A DNA stretch of 64,000 nucleotides from Domibacillus epiphyticus (GCF_001975785.1 NZ_MSFI01000021.1:48322-112321); one strand, 5' to 3'. Numbered from the stretch's first letter, positions 24,661 through 33,660 are shown. Notes: generated from the sequence alone by a model not told the origin. Translations and numbers: made by a program.

Positions 24661-26994
24661 ATGGTAATGATAGGGAAAAGTGTTGCTCGAAAAGATGCAT
24701 GGGAAAAAGTAACCGGTCAGGCCAAATATACAGGAGATAGTCAGGAAGGAGACATGCTGTATGTGGAAAAGGTTATCAGTCCATATGGGCATGCGCTCAT
24801 AAAGAAAATAGATCTTTCAAGAGCAAGACAATTGGCAGGAGTAAAAGCAGTTATTACCGGAGGGAATCTACCGTTAACAGGTGAAGAAATACGAGATCGT
24901 TACCCTATAGCCTATAAAAGAGTTCGCTATCATGGGGAAGTGGTGGCCCTTGTTGTGGCTGATACACCGAAACGTGCCAGGCAAGCAGCGGACACTATTC
25001 ATATTACATATGCCCCCCTTCCAGTCATTAATACGCCAAGACAGGCATTAGATCCTAAGGCGCCTCTTATCCATGAAGATCTGGGACAATACAAAAAAAT
25101 ATCAAAAGTCTATCCGGAACAAGGAACGAACATTGCGAACCGCACTAAAATTAGAAAAGGGAATATGTTGAAAGGTTGGAGTGAAAGCGATGTAGTGGTT
25201 GAGGAGAGCTACTCGTTAAGACCGTCCGACCATGCAGCTATGGAAACGAGGTGCGCATTAGCAAGTATTCGGGCTGACGGTAAAGTATTCATCACCTCAT
25301 CTTCCCAGGCTCCATTCATGATTAAGCGATTAATTAGTGAATACTTTGGTATCGACATAGGCGACGTGATTGTTACTACACCACTTGTCGGCGGGGGATA
25401 TGGAGGAAAAGCCTCTGTTCAACTGGAGCTTCTTGCTTATATTGCATCGAGAGCGTCAGGGGGGAGATTAGTAAAAGTCCAAAATACTCGGGAAGAAGAC
25501 ATGTTGACATCTCCCTGTCACATAGGATTGGATGCCACTATAAAACTTGGTTGTTCTCAAAAAGGAAAACTAAAGGCGGTTAAAATACTTTATCTGTGGG
25601 ATGGAGGTGCATACTCAGATAAAGCGGTATCTCTTAGCAGAGCTGGGGCAGTGGATTGTACCGGGCCCTATCAAATTGAAAATGTCTCTTGCGATTCTCT
25701 TTGTATGTATACGAATCACCCGTATGCTTCTCCTTATAGAGGGTATTCGCATTCAGAAGTTTTATTTGCTTTTGAAAGAACGATGGATTCTCTCGCTAAT
25801 AAGCTCGGGATGGATCCTCTCGAGCTGAGAAGAATGAACGCCATACTTCCTGGTCACACAACACCTACACAGGTATTGTTAAATTCCAGTTCAGTCGGCA
25901 ATTTACCTGCATGTATTCATCGATTAAAAAAATTAATGGAATGGGAAAAGGGTCAAAGAATTGATCTTGGTAATTTTAAGGTTAAAGCTAAAGGAATCAG
26001 CTGTGTTTGGAAGACCTCAACCATTGATACTAATGCGAGCTCCGGTGTTATTTTAATATTTAACCCTGACGGCAGTGTGAACCTTGTATCTGGAGTTATT
26101 GAAATTGGTACCGGATCGAAAACGATCCTTGCACAAATTGTTTCAGAAAGATTAAAAATAAACCTCGAAAAAGTGAAAGTGCAAATGAAAGTGAACACAC
26201 AAAGTACGCCAGAGCATTGGAAAACAGTGGCGAGCCGAGGAACGTTTATGGCTGGGAGAGCTGCTTTACAGGCGGCGGATGATGCTATATCCCAATTAAA
26301 ACATCTTGCCTCTTGCGTGTTAAGAGCACCTGTAGAAGATTTTGAAATCGGAGGGGAGAGAGTCTTTCTTCGAGATGACCCTTCAAAAGGGTTATCGTAT
26401 AAAGAACTAGCTTACGGGTACACGTATCCAAATGGAAATGCCATTGGAGGACAAATTATTGGTAGAGGTCATTATGTACTTAGACATTTGACGCCTCTAA
26501 ACCCTGAAACTGGCGCCGGAAAACCAGGCCCGGAGTGGACGGTCGGTGCACAGGGAGTTGAAGTGGAGCTTGATACGCGTGAATATACGTATCGAATAAC
26601 AAAATCCATCTCAGTCATAGATGCTGGTAAAGTGATGAACCCAAAGATGGCAGAAGGGCAAATTACAGGCGCCATGAGCATGGGTCTTGCTTTTGGGGGA
26701 CGAGAAACGTTTTATTTTGATGATCTCGGCAGAGTAATGAACCCTCAGTTGAGAACCTATAGGCCATTAAGATATGGTGAAAATCCTGAGTATGTATGTG
26801 AATTTATCGAGACACCTCAGAAAGATTCACCATACGGTTTAAGAGGTCTTGGAGAACATGGACTGTTAGGTATGCCGGCAGCGCTTGGCAACAGTCTTTC
26901 TTTAGCTGCGGGCGTTCATTTAAACGAACTTCCTTTGCTTCCTGAATTGATATGGCGGAAAAGGAAAGGAGCCGATGAAGGTGATCTCCTTTGA
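24661..26994 (+). CDS. Molybdenum hydroxylase large subunit (xanthine dehydrogenase family)
   Basis: 777 residues from ATG 24661, chosen because AAGGAGG lies at 24649-24655; the frame opens at 24595. Binds molybdopterin cytosine dinucleotide and hydroxylates an aromatic heterocycle, purine or similar substrate. N-terminal a/b hammerhead domain (KVTGQAKYTGD), then cofactor-binding segments GGGYGGKAS and SPYRGYSHSE, and the probable active-site Glu in GLRGLGEHG. It overlaps the FAD subunit gene by 20 bases, as in a tight operon. The substrate is not clear: the sequence differs from classic xanthine dehydrogenase at the RGxG loop. No XdhC/MobA-type maturation gene is in the window. Confidence 0.9.
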   Translation: MVMIGKSVARKDAWEKVTGQAKYTGDSQEGDMLYVEKVISPYGHALIKKIDLSRARQLAGVKAVITGGNLPLTGEEIRDRYPIAYKRVRYHGEVVALVVADTPKRARQAADTIHITYAPLPVINTPRQALDPKAPLIHEDLGQYKKISKVYPEQGTNIANRTKIRKGNMLKGWSESDVVVEESYSLRPSDHAAMETRCALASIRADGKVFITSSSQAPFMIKRLISEYFGIDIGDVIVTTPLVGGGYGGKASVQLELLAYIASRASGGRLVKVQNTREEDMLTSPCHIGLDATIKLGCSQKGKLKAVKILYLWDGGAYSDKAVSLSRAGAVDCTGPYQIENVSCDSLCMYTNHPYASPYRGYSHSEVLFAFERTMDSLANKLGMDPLELRRMNAILPGHTTPTQVLLNSSSVGNLPACIHRLKKLMEWEKGQRIDLGNFKVKAKGISCVWKTSTIDTNASSGVILIFNPDGSVNLVSGVIEIGTGSKTILAQIVSERLKINLEKVKVQMKVNTQSTPEHWKTVASRGTFMAGRAALQAADDAISQLKHLASCVLRAPVEDFEIGGERVFLRDDPSKGLSYKELAYGYTYPNGNAIGGQIIGRGHYVLRHLTPLNPETGAGKPGPEWTVGAQGVEVELDTREYTYRITKSISVIDAGKVMNPKMAEGQITGAMSMGLAFGGRETFYFDDLGRVMNPQLRTYRPLRYGENPEYVCEFIETPQKDSPYGLRGLGEHGLLGMPAALGNSLSLAAGVHLNELPLLPELIWRKRKGADEGDLL

Positions 26995-27823
26995 TTTTGA
27001 GTACTACAGACCAAAATCGATCAAGGAAGCGACGGATCTATATCAAAATTTAGCTTCTAGGGGCGGGAAGCCTATCTATTACTCAGGTGGAACTGAGATC
27101 ATTACGCTTGGCCGTCTAAACCGTGTTTATACAGATGCTGTAATAGATATTAAGTCGATTCCTGAAACTCAGACTTGGGGATTTCATAACAACGAGCTCA
27201 TCACAGGATCAGCACTTCCGCTTAGCATTTTTAATGAAAAGAATTATTTTCCGTTATTAGCTGAGACGGCGAGAGAGATAGCAGATTATACATCAAGAAT
27301 TAAGATTACTATTGGCGGTAATATTTGTGGACAGATTTTTTACAGAGAAGGAATACTGCCATTTCTTTTAACGGATAGTGATGTGCTTATTGCAGGTAGT
27401 AAAGGTGTTAAAAGAAAACCTTTAAAAGAGGTGTTTGATCAAAAATTAATGCTTGAAAGAGAAGAATTTCTTGTCCAGCTTGCAACAAAGAAAATATATA
27501 TGGAAATGCCTTTTCTAAGTGTGAAAAAGCGGCAGCAATGGAAAACAGGGTACCCTCTTTTGACAGTTGCATCTCTAAAAAAGGATGGATTTTTAAGATT
27601 TGCATTCAGTGGTGTCTGTCCTTTCCCATTTCGCTCAGAACAAATGGAAACCGTATTGAACTCCAGAACCCAACCTTATGAAGAGCGTGCTCTAGCATCA
27701 TTCGATTATTTACCACAGCCAATTTTAAACGATATTGAAGGCTCTAATGAGTATCGATTATTTGTTTTAAAGAATACAATCGTGGATTTTTTAAAAAAGT
27801 TTGAAGGTGATGAAAATAAGTAA
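26975..27823 (+). CDS. Molybdenum hydroxylase FAD-binding subunit
   Basis: 282 residues. PCMH-type FAD domain with YYSGGTEII (FAD pyrophosphate loop) near residue 37 and TIGGNICG near 110, followed by a CO-dehydrogenase flavoprotein C-terminal domain. Passes electrons from the iron-sulfur subunit to the final acceptor. Start ATG 26975 with AAAGGAG upstream, inside the end of the large-subunit gene; it overlaps the next gene by 14 bases. Confidence 0.88.
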   Translation: MKVISFDFEYYRPKSIKEATDLYQNLASRGGKPIYYSGGTEIITLGRLNRVYTDAVIDIKSIPETQTWGFHNNELITGSALPLSIFNEKNYFPLLAETAREIADYTSRIKITIGGNICGQIFYREGILPFLLTDSDVLIAGSKGVKRKPLKEVFDQKLMLEREEFLVQLATKKIYMEMPFLSVKKRQQWKTGYPLLTVASLKKDGFLRFAFSGVCPFPFRSEQMETVLNSRTQPYEERALASFDYLPQPILNDIEGSNEYRLFVLKNTIVDFLKKFEGDENK

Positions 27824-28364
27824 AGACACATATCAAAAAATTACAATCAAATTAAAAATCAATGGTGAAATAGTTGAAACAGATATACATGTTTCAGATC
27901 TTTTATTAAACGTGTTGCGTGATAAATTGGGCTTAACAGGTGCTAAACCAGGTTGTTTAAACGGAGATTGCGGTGCATGTACAGTCATCATGAACCAAAA
28001 ACCAATGAAGTCATGCCTGCTGCTGGCCATAGAAGCAATTAGAGAAGAGATAACGACAATTGAAGGTCTTCTAAATTCAACCATCCAAAAAGAGTTTGTA
28101 AATCATTTTGCTTTTCAATGTGGTTACTGTACGCCAGGATTTGTTATGGTTAGCCATGCATTGCTTATGAATGATCCGAATCCTGATAAAAAAACAGTAA
28201 TAGAATGGTTATCATCTAATATTTGCCGCTGTACGGGGTATCAAGAAATTGAAAAAGCCTTATACTCTGTTATAAAAGGAGGAAATGCGTGCGGATTAAA
28301 ACCGAAAAACACCGTCAAAAGCAACGGTGCTAAAAAAACAGATGAAACGGGTCGGCTAAATTAG
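27810..28364 (+). CDS. Molybdenum hydroxylase 2x[2Fe-2S] subunit
   Basis: About 184 residues. N-terminal plant-ferredoxin-type cluster (PGCLNGDCGACTV with a later Cys) and C-terminal helical cluster domain (QCGYCTPGF and ICRCTGY). It relays electrons from molybdenum to FAD. Start ATG 27810 lies in the end of the FAD gene, so translation is probably coupled; TTG 27801 is an alternative. It has an unusual C-terminal extension of about 25 Lys/Asn-rich residues. Its stop overlaps the convergent acetyltransferase by 4 bases. Confidence 0.9.
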   Translation: MKISKDTYQKITIKLKINGEIVETDIHVSDLLLNVLRDKLGLTGAKPGCLNGDCGACTVIMNQKPMKSCLLLAIEAIREEITTIEGLLNSTIQKEFVNHFAFQCGYCTPGFVMVSHALLMNDPNPDKKTVIEWLSSNICRCTGYQEIEKALYSVIKGGNACGLKPKNTVKSNGAKKTDETGRLN

Positions 28365-28822
28365 ATCTGTTTGTAAACAAACTCTCTGGATTTAATAAAA
28401 CCGAGTTTTTTATAAAAGTCCTTAGCATCTTGATTTTCAACCCAATAATCAAGTTCAATTATTCCTATATTCATGCTTTTTGCTATGTTATATACTTCTT
28501 CCATTAACTTTGCACCGTACCCCTTGTTCCTTTGAGATTCTATGATACTAATCTGCTGCACATATACGGCTTTATAGCCTTTATTAAAAGCGATTTCTGG
28601 ATAATTCCTAATTTCGATCCAAACATAACCAAGGGTTTGGTTCCGATCCTCTAGGATCAAAAAAATAAAACTTTCGATGTTGATGATCTTTTTAAAGAAT
28701 TCTTTAGCAGCATTTTCGCTATATTCCTTATAATATTCCGGATAAAATTTGGAGTGTATATCATGAACAGGTTTATTTAATTTTGCAATCATCTCATAAT
28801 CGTACGTTCGATAAATTCTCAT
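28361..28822 (-). CDS. GNAT-family N-acetyltransferase
   Basis: 153 residues. The acetyl-CoA-binding motif A is visible as YVQQISIIESQRNKGYGAKL (the RNKGYGAKL pyrophosphate loop) near residue 90, followed by the C-terminal motif ENQDAKDFYKKLGF. The substrate cannot be inferred. Start ATG 28822 has GGAGGGG upstream. Convergent with, and slightly overlapping, the iron-sulfur subunit gene. Confidence 0.85.
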   Translation of the reverse strand: MRIYRTYDYEMIAKLNKPVHDIHSKFYPEYYKEYSENAAKEFFKKIINIESFIFLILEDRNQTLGYVWIEIRNYPEIAFNKGYKAVYVQQISIIESQRNKGYGAKLMEEVYNIAKSMNIGIIELDYWVENQDAKDFYKKLGFIKSREFVYKQI

Positions 28823-28926
28823 TTTTCCCCTCCGCCAATTTATTCAAATGTTTTGCTTCATTATAAACATTACGTTATGTACAAAGATTTTATGTAGTAA
28901 TTTTTTGGTGGCTAATTTTCAACTTT

Positions 28927-28951
28927 AAAACGGTCATCTATTAGATGACCG
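28927..28951 (-). terminator. Terminator of YjcZ-like gene 1
   Basis: Perfect 9-bp stem CGGTCATCT/AGATGACCG with a 3-base loop; the minus-strand 3' side is TTTTAAAG. It lies 38 bases past the stop of the gene at 28989. Confidence 0.75.
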
Positions 28952-28988
28952 CTGTTTCATGGTAAATCGTGTTTGAACTTATTTGTTT

Positions 28989-29096
28989 TTAGTAGCCGTA
29001 TCCAGTAAATGATGCGCCAATGATGATCAAAAGAATGAATAAAACGACAAGTAATGCAAAGCCGCCGCCGCCGTATCCATAGCCTACTCCACTCAT
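28989..29096 (-). CDS. YjcZ-family sporulation protein (copy 1)
   Basis: 35 residues: Gly/Tyr-rich head ([10 protein letters not shown]), then the family core [18 protein letters not shown], a single hydrophobic helix. Start ATG 29096 with a GGAGGTG-type ribosome site. Members are made during sporulation in Bacillus; the role is not known. Two sister copies lie at 29280 and 32572. Confidence 0.88.
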   Translation of the reverse strand: MSGVGYGYGGGGFALLVVLFILLIIIGASFTGYGY

Positions 29097-29279
29097 ATTT
29101 CTCACCTCCTTTCGTTTATTTAAAAATTTGGGTATTCTTCAGAAAAAAGGATTGTTATACCAATGAAAAAACTGTAGGCATGTCTCTATTAAAAGACTTT
29201 TGTCTACATGATTGAACGTTGCCCATAAATTGGGAAAATGTTTATGGAAGATAACCTTAAAAAACTTGAAGTTGAGTTA

Positions 29280-29399
29280 TCAGCAATAATATCCATGACG
29301 GAACATTGAAGCTCCAACAATAATTAGAAGAATAAATAATACAACAACTAGTGCGAAGCCGCGGCCTGCTCCATAACCTGGTGCAACTACTTGACTCAT
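29280..29399 (-). CDS. YjcZ-family sporulation protein (copy 2)
   Basis: 39 residues from ATG 29399, which has AAGGAGGTG 7 bases upstream; the longer frame to 29510 has no such site. Core [19 protein letters not shown] after a PGYGAGRG head, ending in HGYYC. Closest to copy 3 at 32572 in the [12 protein letters not shown] stretch. Confidence 0.88.
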   Translation of the reverse strand: MSQVVAPGYGAGRGFALVVVLFILLIIVGASMFRHGYYC

Positions 29400-29613
29400 A
29401 CTTTTCACCTCCTTTTCTACATAATATGAGAAGTTCCAGTGGTTGGTTGGGCAGGGGTGCACGTATGATAATAAATAGTATTGTAAAGTTTGGATTGAGG
29501 GAAATGACACATTTTTTCCTTGCTAATAATTGTTCTGAATCAGTCGTTTTTTATGGTATTTTGAAAATAGGAGTCTGAATAAAATTCAAATAAATTGAAA
29601 TTGCAGGGTTGAA

Positions 29614-29650
29614 GGAAAAACAGGGCTGTAGGAGTGCTTCAGCCCCTGTT
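29614..29650 (-). terminator. Terminator of the gene at 29735
   Basis: Stem AACAGGGCTG with CAGCCCCTGTT (one bulge), followed on the minus strand by TTTTTCC. Confidence 0.7.
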
Positions 29651-29734
29651 AATAAAACGATCATGGTATGGACACAACTTTTAAGATCGGGTAAGTTCTT
29701 ATATCATCTGCAATTTCTATCTATACAATGATAT

Positions 29735-29980
29735 TTACCATAAGAAAGCTGTTGCTAAAGCAAACCCGCCGATTGCTGCGAGAGCAATCGGTATACCATA
29801 TCCGTATCCTCCGTAAAAACCATAACCAAATCCTCCAAACCCTCCGATAGGACGGATCCAGACATGTTCTCTGGTAACTCTAGTTATTCGACCAGAATGA
29901 ACCCGGCCATCAAGACAAGTAATCCTTACTGTTTTTCCATAATGTTTGCGGCAAATACTATAGATATTTGGATAAGCCAT
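29735..29980 (-). CDS. Small protein with SH3-like head and Gly/Tyr-rich hydrophobic tail
   Basis: 81 residues. The first half (KTVRITCLDGRVHSGRITRV) reads like a small beta-barrel that binds RNA or peptide, in the style of Sm/SH3 folds. The second half is Gly/Tyr-rich (GGFGGFGYGFYGGYGYG) and ends in a hydrophobic helix. Start ATG 29980 with AAGGAGGG upstream. The setting among sporulation genes suggests a spore protein; the family name is not known to me. Confidence 0.7.
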   Translation of the reverse strand: MAYPNIYSICRKHYGKTVRITCLDGRVHSGRITRVTREHVWIRPIGGFGGFGYGFYGGYGYGIPIALAAIGGFALATAFLW

Positions 29981-30180
29981 TATTCACCCTCCTTTTTTGA
30001 TTAATCATGGGTCGTATTTAATAGTTTATGCAGAGAGTGAGTTTTTGTATTAGACACAAGTCTCTACAAAATCAAATAAAACATTTTTTATATGAATCTA
30101 ATATTATGGATAACAATACTACTAATAAAACATTCACAAGTGCATACCTATAAAAGATCAGTGAATAAGGAGGGGTACAC

Positions 30181-31023
30181 TTGTCTGTTCAAAACACCGT
30201 AGAATGGCTTTATCATTTCGTGAAAGTATGCAAAGAACGACCGCTTAAAGATCCTTATTTTATTCAGTGTGATGTATTATGTTGCCCGCTTAAGGGCTTA
30301 TTCCCAAATACTAGTGTCGAAGAAATCCATTATCACTTATTGACACATGGATTATTCGAGCCTAGTGATTGGTTGCATATGGAAAAGGTTGTTCAGAGAA
30401 TGGAGGAAAATAATATATGGGAGCTGGTAAGCCAGGAATTTAAACGACTAAAAAATATATGGAATGGTCCGGAAACATCCATCTTTATTTTTCCGATTAA
30501 AGATTCTTACCTTGCAACAAATTACAACATGATAAAAAAAAACGGAGTAGCATTTAAGAGGGCTATATTTTTATTTTTGTCCCCTGATTTAGAAAAAGAG
30601 GAAGTAAAAGCCGTATTGGCTCATGAATATAACCATGTGTGCCGATTAGCGTACTTAAATTTAGATGTTAAAGACATTTCTTTAAAGGATGCTCTTATCA
30701 TTGAAGGGCTAGGAGAGTTTGCAGTTAAAGACTTATATGGAGAGAAGTGGTTATCTAGGTGGACAAAGCTTTATTCATATGAAAAGACCTTGAAAATTTG
30801 GAGTAATCATTTTATATCTTCATTAAATATTAAAGGAAATGAGAAATACGACGTTTTTTTATACGGGAAAGGGAATAATCAGCTGCCAAACTGGATCGGT
30901 TACCAGATAGGATTTCAAATTATTGAGTCTTACCATTCAGTTTACGGTCCTTTTAAAAATAATGAATTGTACATCATACCTTCACAGGAATTGATAGAAG
31001 GATCAAAATTTCCCTTGAATTAA
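30181..31023 (+). CDS. YjaZ-like DUF2268 zinc metallopeptidase
   Basis: 280 residues, soluble. The zinc site is HEYNHVCR near residue 155 with the downstream Glu in IIEGLGEFA, the pattern of the DUF2268 putative Zn-dependent protease family to which Bacillus YjaZ belongs. Start TTG 30181 is supported by AAGGAGGGG 6 bases upstream. Single gene. The substrate is unknown. Confidence 0.82.
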   Translation: MSVQNTVEWLYHFVKVCKERPLKDPYFIQCDVLCCPLKGLFPNTSVEEIHYHLLTHGLFEPSDWLHMEKVVQRMEENNIWELVSQEFKRLKNIWNGPETSIFIFPIKDSYLATNYNMIKKNGVAFKRAIFLFLSPDLEKEEVKAVLAHEYNHVCRLAYLNLDVKDISLKDALIIEGLGEFAVKDLYGEKWLSRWTKLYSYEKTLKIWSNHFISSLNIKGNEKYDVFLYGKGNNQLPNWIGYQIGFQIIESYHSVYGPFKNNELYIIPSQELIEGSKFPLN

Positions 31024-31210
31024 GAAATGATCGATACCAAAAGCGAAATAGGGACCTTTCATTTTGTGAAGGTTTGACCAATAAAAAATCTCTTATTAAT
31101 CGATCTGTATTGTAGTTTATATTTCCGCTGCTCTTCCATTTAACACAGCTTTTGTTCCATGCTTAATCGGTACCGCCATGTGTAAACATGATGAAAGTTT
31201 TAAGCATTCC

Positions 31211-31247
31211 AAAAACCTCCTTTTGCTGCTTATTAGCAAAAGGAGGT
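31211..31247 (-). terminator. Perfect 13-bp hairpin containing Shine-Dalgarno sequence
   Basis: ACCTCCTTTTGCT (31215-31227) pairs with AGCAAAAGGAGGT (31235-31247). On the minus strand TTTTT follows, like a terminator. On the plus strand the right arm is a consensus ribosome site in front of the YjcZ-like frame, which the hairpin would hide. Confidence 0.55.
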
Positions 31248-31335
31248 AAAAGGTGGCCCATTAGGAGGTGGGCAATGCTTTGCGTTAGTTGTTCTATTCT
31301 TCATTCTTTACTACATAATATGGCGAATGATATAG
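31246..31335 (+). pseudogene. Degenerate YjcZ-like frame lacking a start codon
   Basis: The frame encodes GGGQCFALVVLFFILYYIIW, clearly like the YjcZ core, and ends at TAG 31333. AGGAGGT precedes it, but the frame has no ATG, GTG or TTG before the core; the first possible codon after the ribosome site is GTA. Either a decayed copy or an unusual start. Confidence 0.4.
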
Positions 31336-31760
31336 ATTGACTGGACAAAAGGCTGATAATAAAAAATAAATGAACAAATAAAAAGTCAAAGTAATATTTT
31401 ACCCGACCAGTGGCTAAAAATTCAATTCAACTCTTCAAGGAGATCGATTAGGGTTAGACTCTTAAATCTCTATAAATAGCGCTGTAACATCTTCATTTTA
31501 AACAGATAGGACATTTAAAGCGTTATAAAATTGTTCAAGTTAAAGCAATCGCTTTCCCATTGGGTAGCGATTGCAAGATGCAATGTAAAAATACAACAGG
31601 AACTACTTTGAACTAAGGGGAATTTGATATAAATAAATCGAAACTCCTTTTCTTTTAAGAAAGTGTTCCACTGTTTTTGATATGAAGAATGAAACTAATA
31701 ATAATTCATAAGCAAAATGGATTCTTCTTCTATCAATTTTTTTTATTATATGATCATTTG

Positions 31761-32156
31761 TCAAAACATTTCGCCGATGAACGCTTCGTGTGGCGTGCGC
31801 CAGTCAAGACATTTTCTTGGCCGGTTGTTGAGCAGCTGGAGAGCCCGGCCAAGCTCGTCACCTGTTACCTTAAAAACTCACGAAGCAGACCGTTGGTGTT
31901 TTCATTGCTTCCACGCTGCCAGTGTATTCCTCGCCACTCCCTAGACACGGTAGACGGCGCGCCCGCCCGATCTTCTCAGCGATTTGCCGGATGGAATGGC
32001 CCAGCCCTTTCAGTGTTACTATTCGTGCACGTTCGAATGTGTTAAGATGTTGGTAGCTCATGACAGCCCTCCGTAAATGTTTGTGTAGGAACTTACATTT
32101 TACAAGAAGCTGTCATGGGCGTTTCTATTTTCTAGGTGTTGCACTTAATATTACAA
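31761..32156 (-). mobile_element. Internally deleted IS30-family element
   Basis: The minus strand encodes the N-terminus of an IS30 transposase (MSYQHLNTFERARI, then HSIRQIAEKIGR), which then jumps to C-terminal sequence (WQRGSNENTNGLLREF, then LLNNRPRKCLDWRTPHEAF) with a further small deletion and frame changes. The catalytic middle is missing, so no transposase can be made. The right end GTTGCACTTAATATTACAAT (about 32135-32154) looks like an IS30-type terminal repeat; I could not find a clear matching left end. Confidence 0.75.
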
Positions 32157-32217
32157 TCCGTCATATAAATAAAACAAGGCTGCTTGGGAAGAATGTAATT
32201 ACAAAATTGGGTTATAT

Positions 32218-32421
32218 TTAGTACCGACAACAACGTCTTGGATAACCCGGATCAACAATCACATTTCTTGTAATTGGACGATAAATGTGCCGGGGAACAT
32301 TCACAATGTGCTGACGATTAACATTCACGATCGGATGAATATAAGGCACGACACGAGGAGTGTAATAATCACGAACGACACAACGTGGTGGACACACTAC
32401 TGGTCTAATAGGACGATACAT
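32218..32421 (-). CDS. cotD: Inner spore coat protein CotD-like
   Basis: 67 residues, with N-terminal Cys residues, a central YIHPIVNVNRQHIVNVPRHI stretch and a CC pair near the C-terminus (RRCCRY). The HP-N-N-HQH-type centre and terminal Cys pairs match CotD of Bacillus, a sigma-K-dependent inner coat protein. Start ATG 32421 with GGAGGTG upstream. Confidence 0.85.
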   Translation of the reverse strand: MYRPIRPVVCPPRCVVRDYYTPRVVPYIHPIVNVNRQHIVNVPRHIYRPITRNVIVDPGYPRRCCRY

Positions 32422-32483
32422 TAAATCACCTCCAAGTCTAGATTTAAATAAAATAACTTGTTCAAGAAACTATAGAGAAGGGT

Positions 32484-32526
32484 AAATGAAATGGTCATTA
32501 CCCTTTAAGTAATGACCATTCATTTC
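32484..32526 (-). terminator. Terminator of YjcZ-like gene 3
   Basis: Long hairpin with core ATGGTCATTAC/GTAATGACCAT, extended outward with one bulged A. It lies 46 bases past the stop of the gene at 32572. Confidence 0.65.
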
Positions 32527-32571
32527 AAAGTGGTACATAATAAAGAGATTCCTCAAAACGATAAATTCATA

Positions 32572-32694
32572 TTAGCAGTAATATCCATGATGATGAGTAA
32601 ATGATGCTCCGATGATGATCAAAAGGATGAATAGAACGACAACAAGCGCAAAGCCACGACCTGCTCCATATCCATAAGGTGCTACTCCACTCAT
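32572..32694 (-). CDS. YjcZ-family sporulation protein (copy 3)
   Basis: 40 residues. Head [12 protein letters not shown], core [18 protein letters not shown], tail THHHGYYC. Start ATG 32694 with a GGAGGTGGA ribosome site. Flanks cotD in the same direction but has its own hairpin. Confidence 0.88.
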   Translation of the reverse strand: MSGVAPYGYGAGRGFALVVVLFILLIIIGASFTHHHGYYC

Positions 32695-33018
32695 GAATCT
32701 CCACCTCCTTTACTACAGAGTATGAAAAGTTTACACAGATGCTTAGACAAGAGTGTAGATTAGAAAAAAATTTTTACCTTTTGCCTTACTTGTTTTTGAA
32801 ATAGAGCAACCACCTTTTAGTCTGAATAAATAAATAAATAAAAAATCTTTTCATGAAAGATTATTTTGGAAAATTTCTACCTATAAGATTTACGAAATAA
32901 AAAAGTAACTATTCTCAAAAGAGGATAGTTAAGAAAGGGAGATATTAAATACCAGTCGAGGTGAAAATTAAACAAAGACGGGACGATTATCATTGTTCAG
33001 AATAGGATATGCCTGTTT

Positions 33019-33171
33019 TTAATTAAAAGTGTTTTTTTGATTCTGCTTATGAATACTTGTCTGTATACCAGCCCACATCGCAATAATAAAACCACCAGCG
33101 GTATCAGCAATCAAAACTATCATGGTGTCTTTATTCCCTCCATCTTGTAAGGCTGTTCCAAGTAAATCCAT
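33019..33171 (-). CDS. Small hypothetical membrane protein
   Basis: 50 residues from ATG 33171: polar head, one hydrophobic segment (MIVLIADTAGGFIIAMWAGI) and a charged tail. No clear ribosome site. A hairpin AACTATTCTC/GAGGATAGTT near 32907-32931, with T residues on its minus-strand 3' side, could end its transcript. Family not recognised. Confidence 0.4.
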   Translation of the reverse strand: MDLLGTALQDGGNKDTMIVLIADTAGGFIIAMWAGIQTSIHKQNQKNTFN

Positions 33172-33357
33172 CTACTATGCATTCAAATACTTCATTCTAA
33201 TAATGATTGGAATTTAGATAGTTTGATGAACTGCACTAGACTTGTATGCAGCGTGTTTTATAAGAACAGTTATTTTCAAGGACAAGTAACCTCGGTAGAT
33301 ATTGAGCATAGTTTGTAAAGAGCTTGAAAATTTTTTTCTTTAAAGTAGGTGAAAAAT

Positions 33358-33498
33358 GTGTATCCATACGGAATTATTGGGGGACCTTTCTTTTTGGGGG
33401 GTGGAGGTCCTTTTCTCGGTGGATTGGCAGGGGGATTATTAGGTAGTTTATTGTATCCTCCATATCCGCCTTACCCACCATATGGTTTTTATTATTAA
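33358..33498 (+). CDS. 46-residue Gly/Pro/Tyr-rich protein
   Basis: GTG 33358 start with AGTAGGTG about 7 bases upstream. The protein begins MYPYGIIGGPFF, continues with GPFLGGLAGGLLGSLL and ends in a Pro/Tyr repeat (YPPYPPYPPYGFYY). The 16-residue core differs by one residue from the C-terminus of the Gly/Tyr-rich protein at 10927, so the two belong to one module family. Probably a spore surface component; the function is unknown. Confidence 0.65.
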   Translation: MYPYGIIGGPFFLGGGGPFLGGLAGGLLGSLLYPPYPPYPPYGFYY

Positions 33499-33623
33499 CT
33501 TGTTCGTATAGGCTATATAGAGCTATCTAACGTGCTGCAAGCGAGATTAAATCTTAAAAAGAAATACAAAATAGGCAGGGTATTAGTTTGGAACAAGAAA
33601 GCTACAGCAAAAATTAAAAAATG

Positions 33624-33660
33624 AAATGGTCAGAGCCGGGGGCTCTGACCATTTTCACTT
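33624..33660 (+). terminator. Hairpin terminator
   Basis: Perfect 14-bp stem (33624-33637 with 33641-33654) with a 3-base loop and a T-rich 3' side, just before the germinant receptor operon. Confidence 0.85.

Larger units (their letters stand above)
31024..31760. other. Region with strong hairpin and a degenerate YjcZ-like frame
   Basis: Contains a perfect 13-bp hairpin (31215-31247), a YjcZ-like reading frame without a normal start codon (31246-31335), and AT-rich sequence leading into the IS30 remnant. No other gene seen. Confidence 0.4.
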
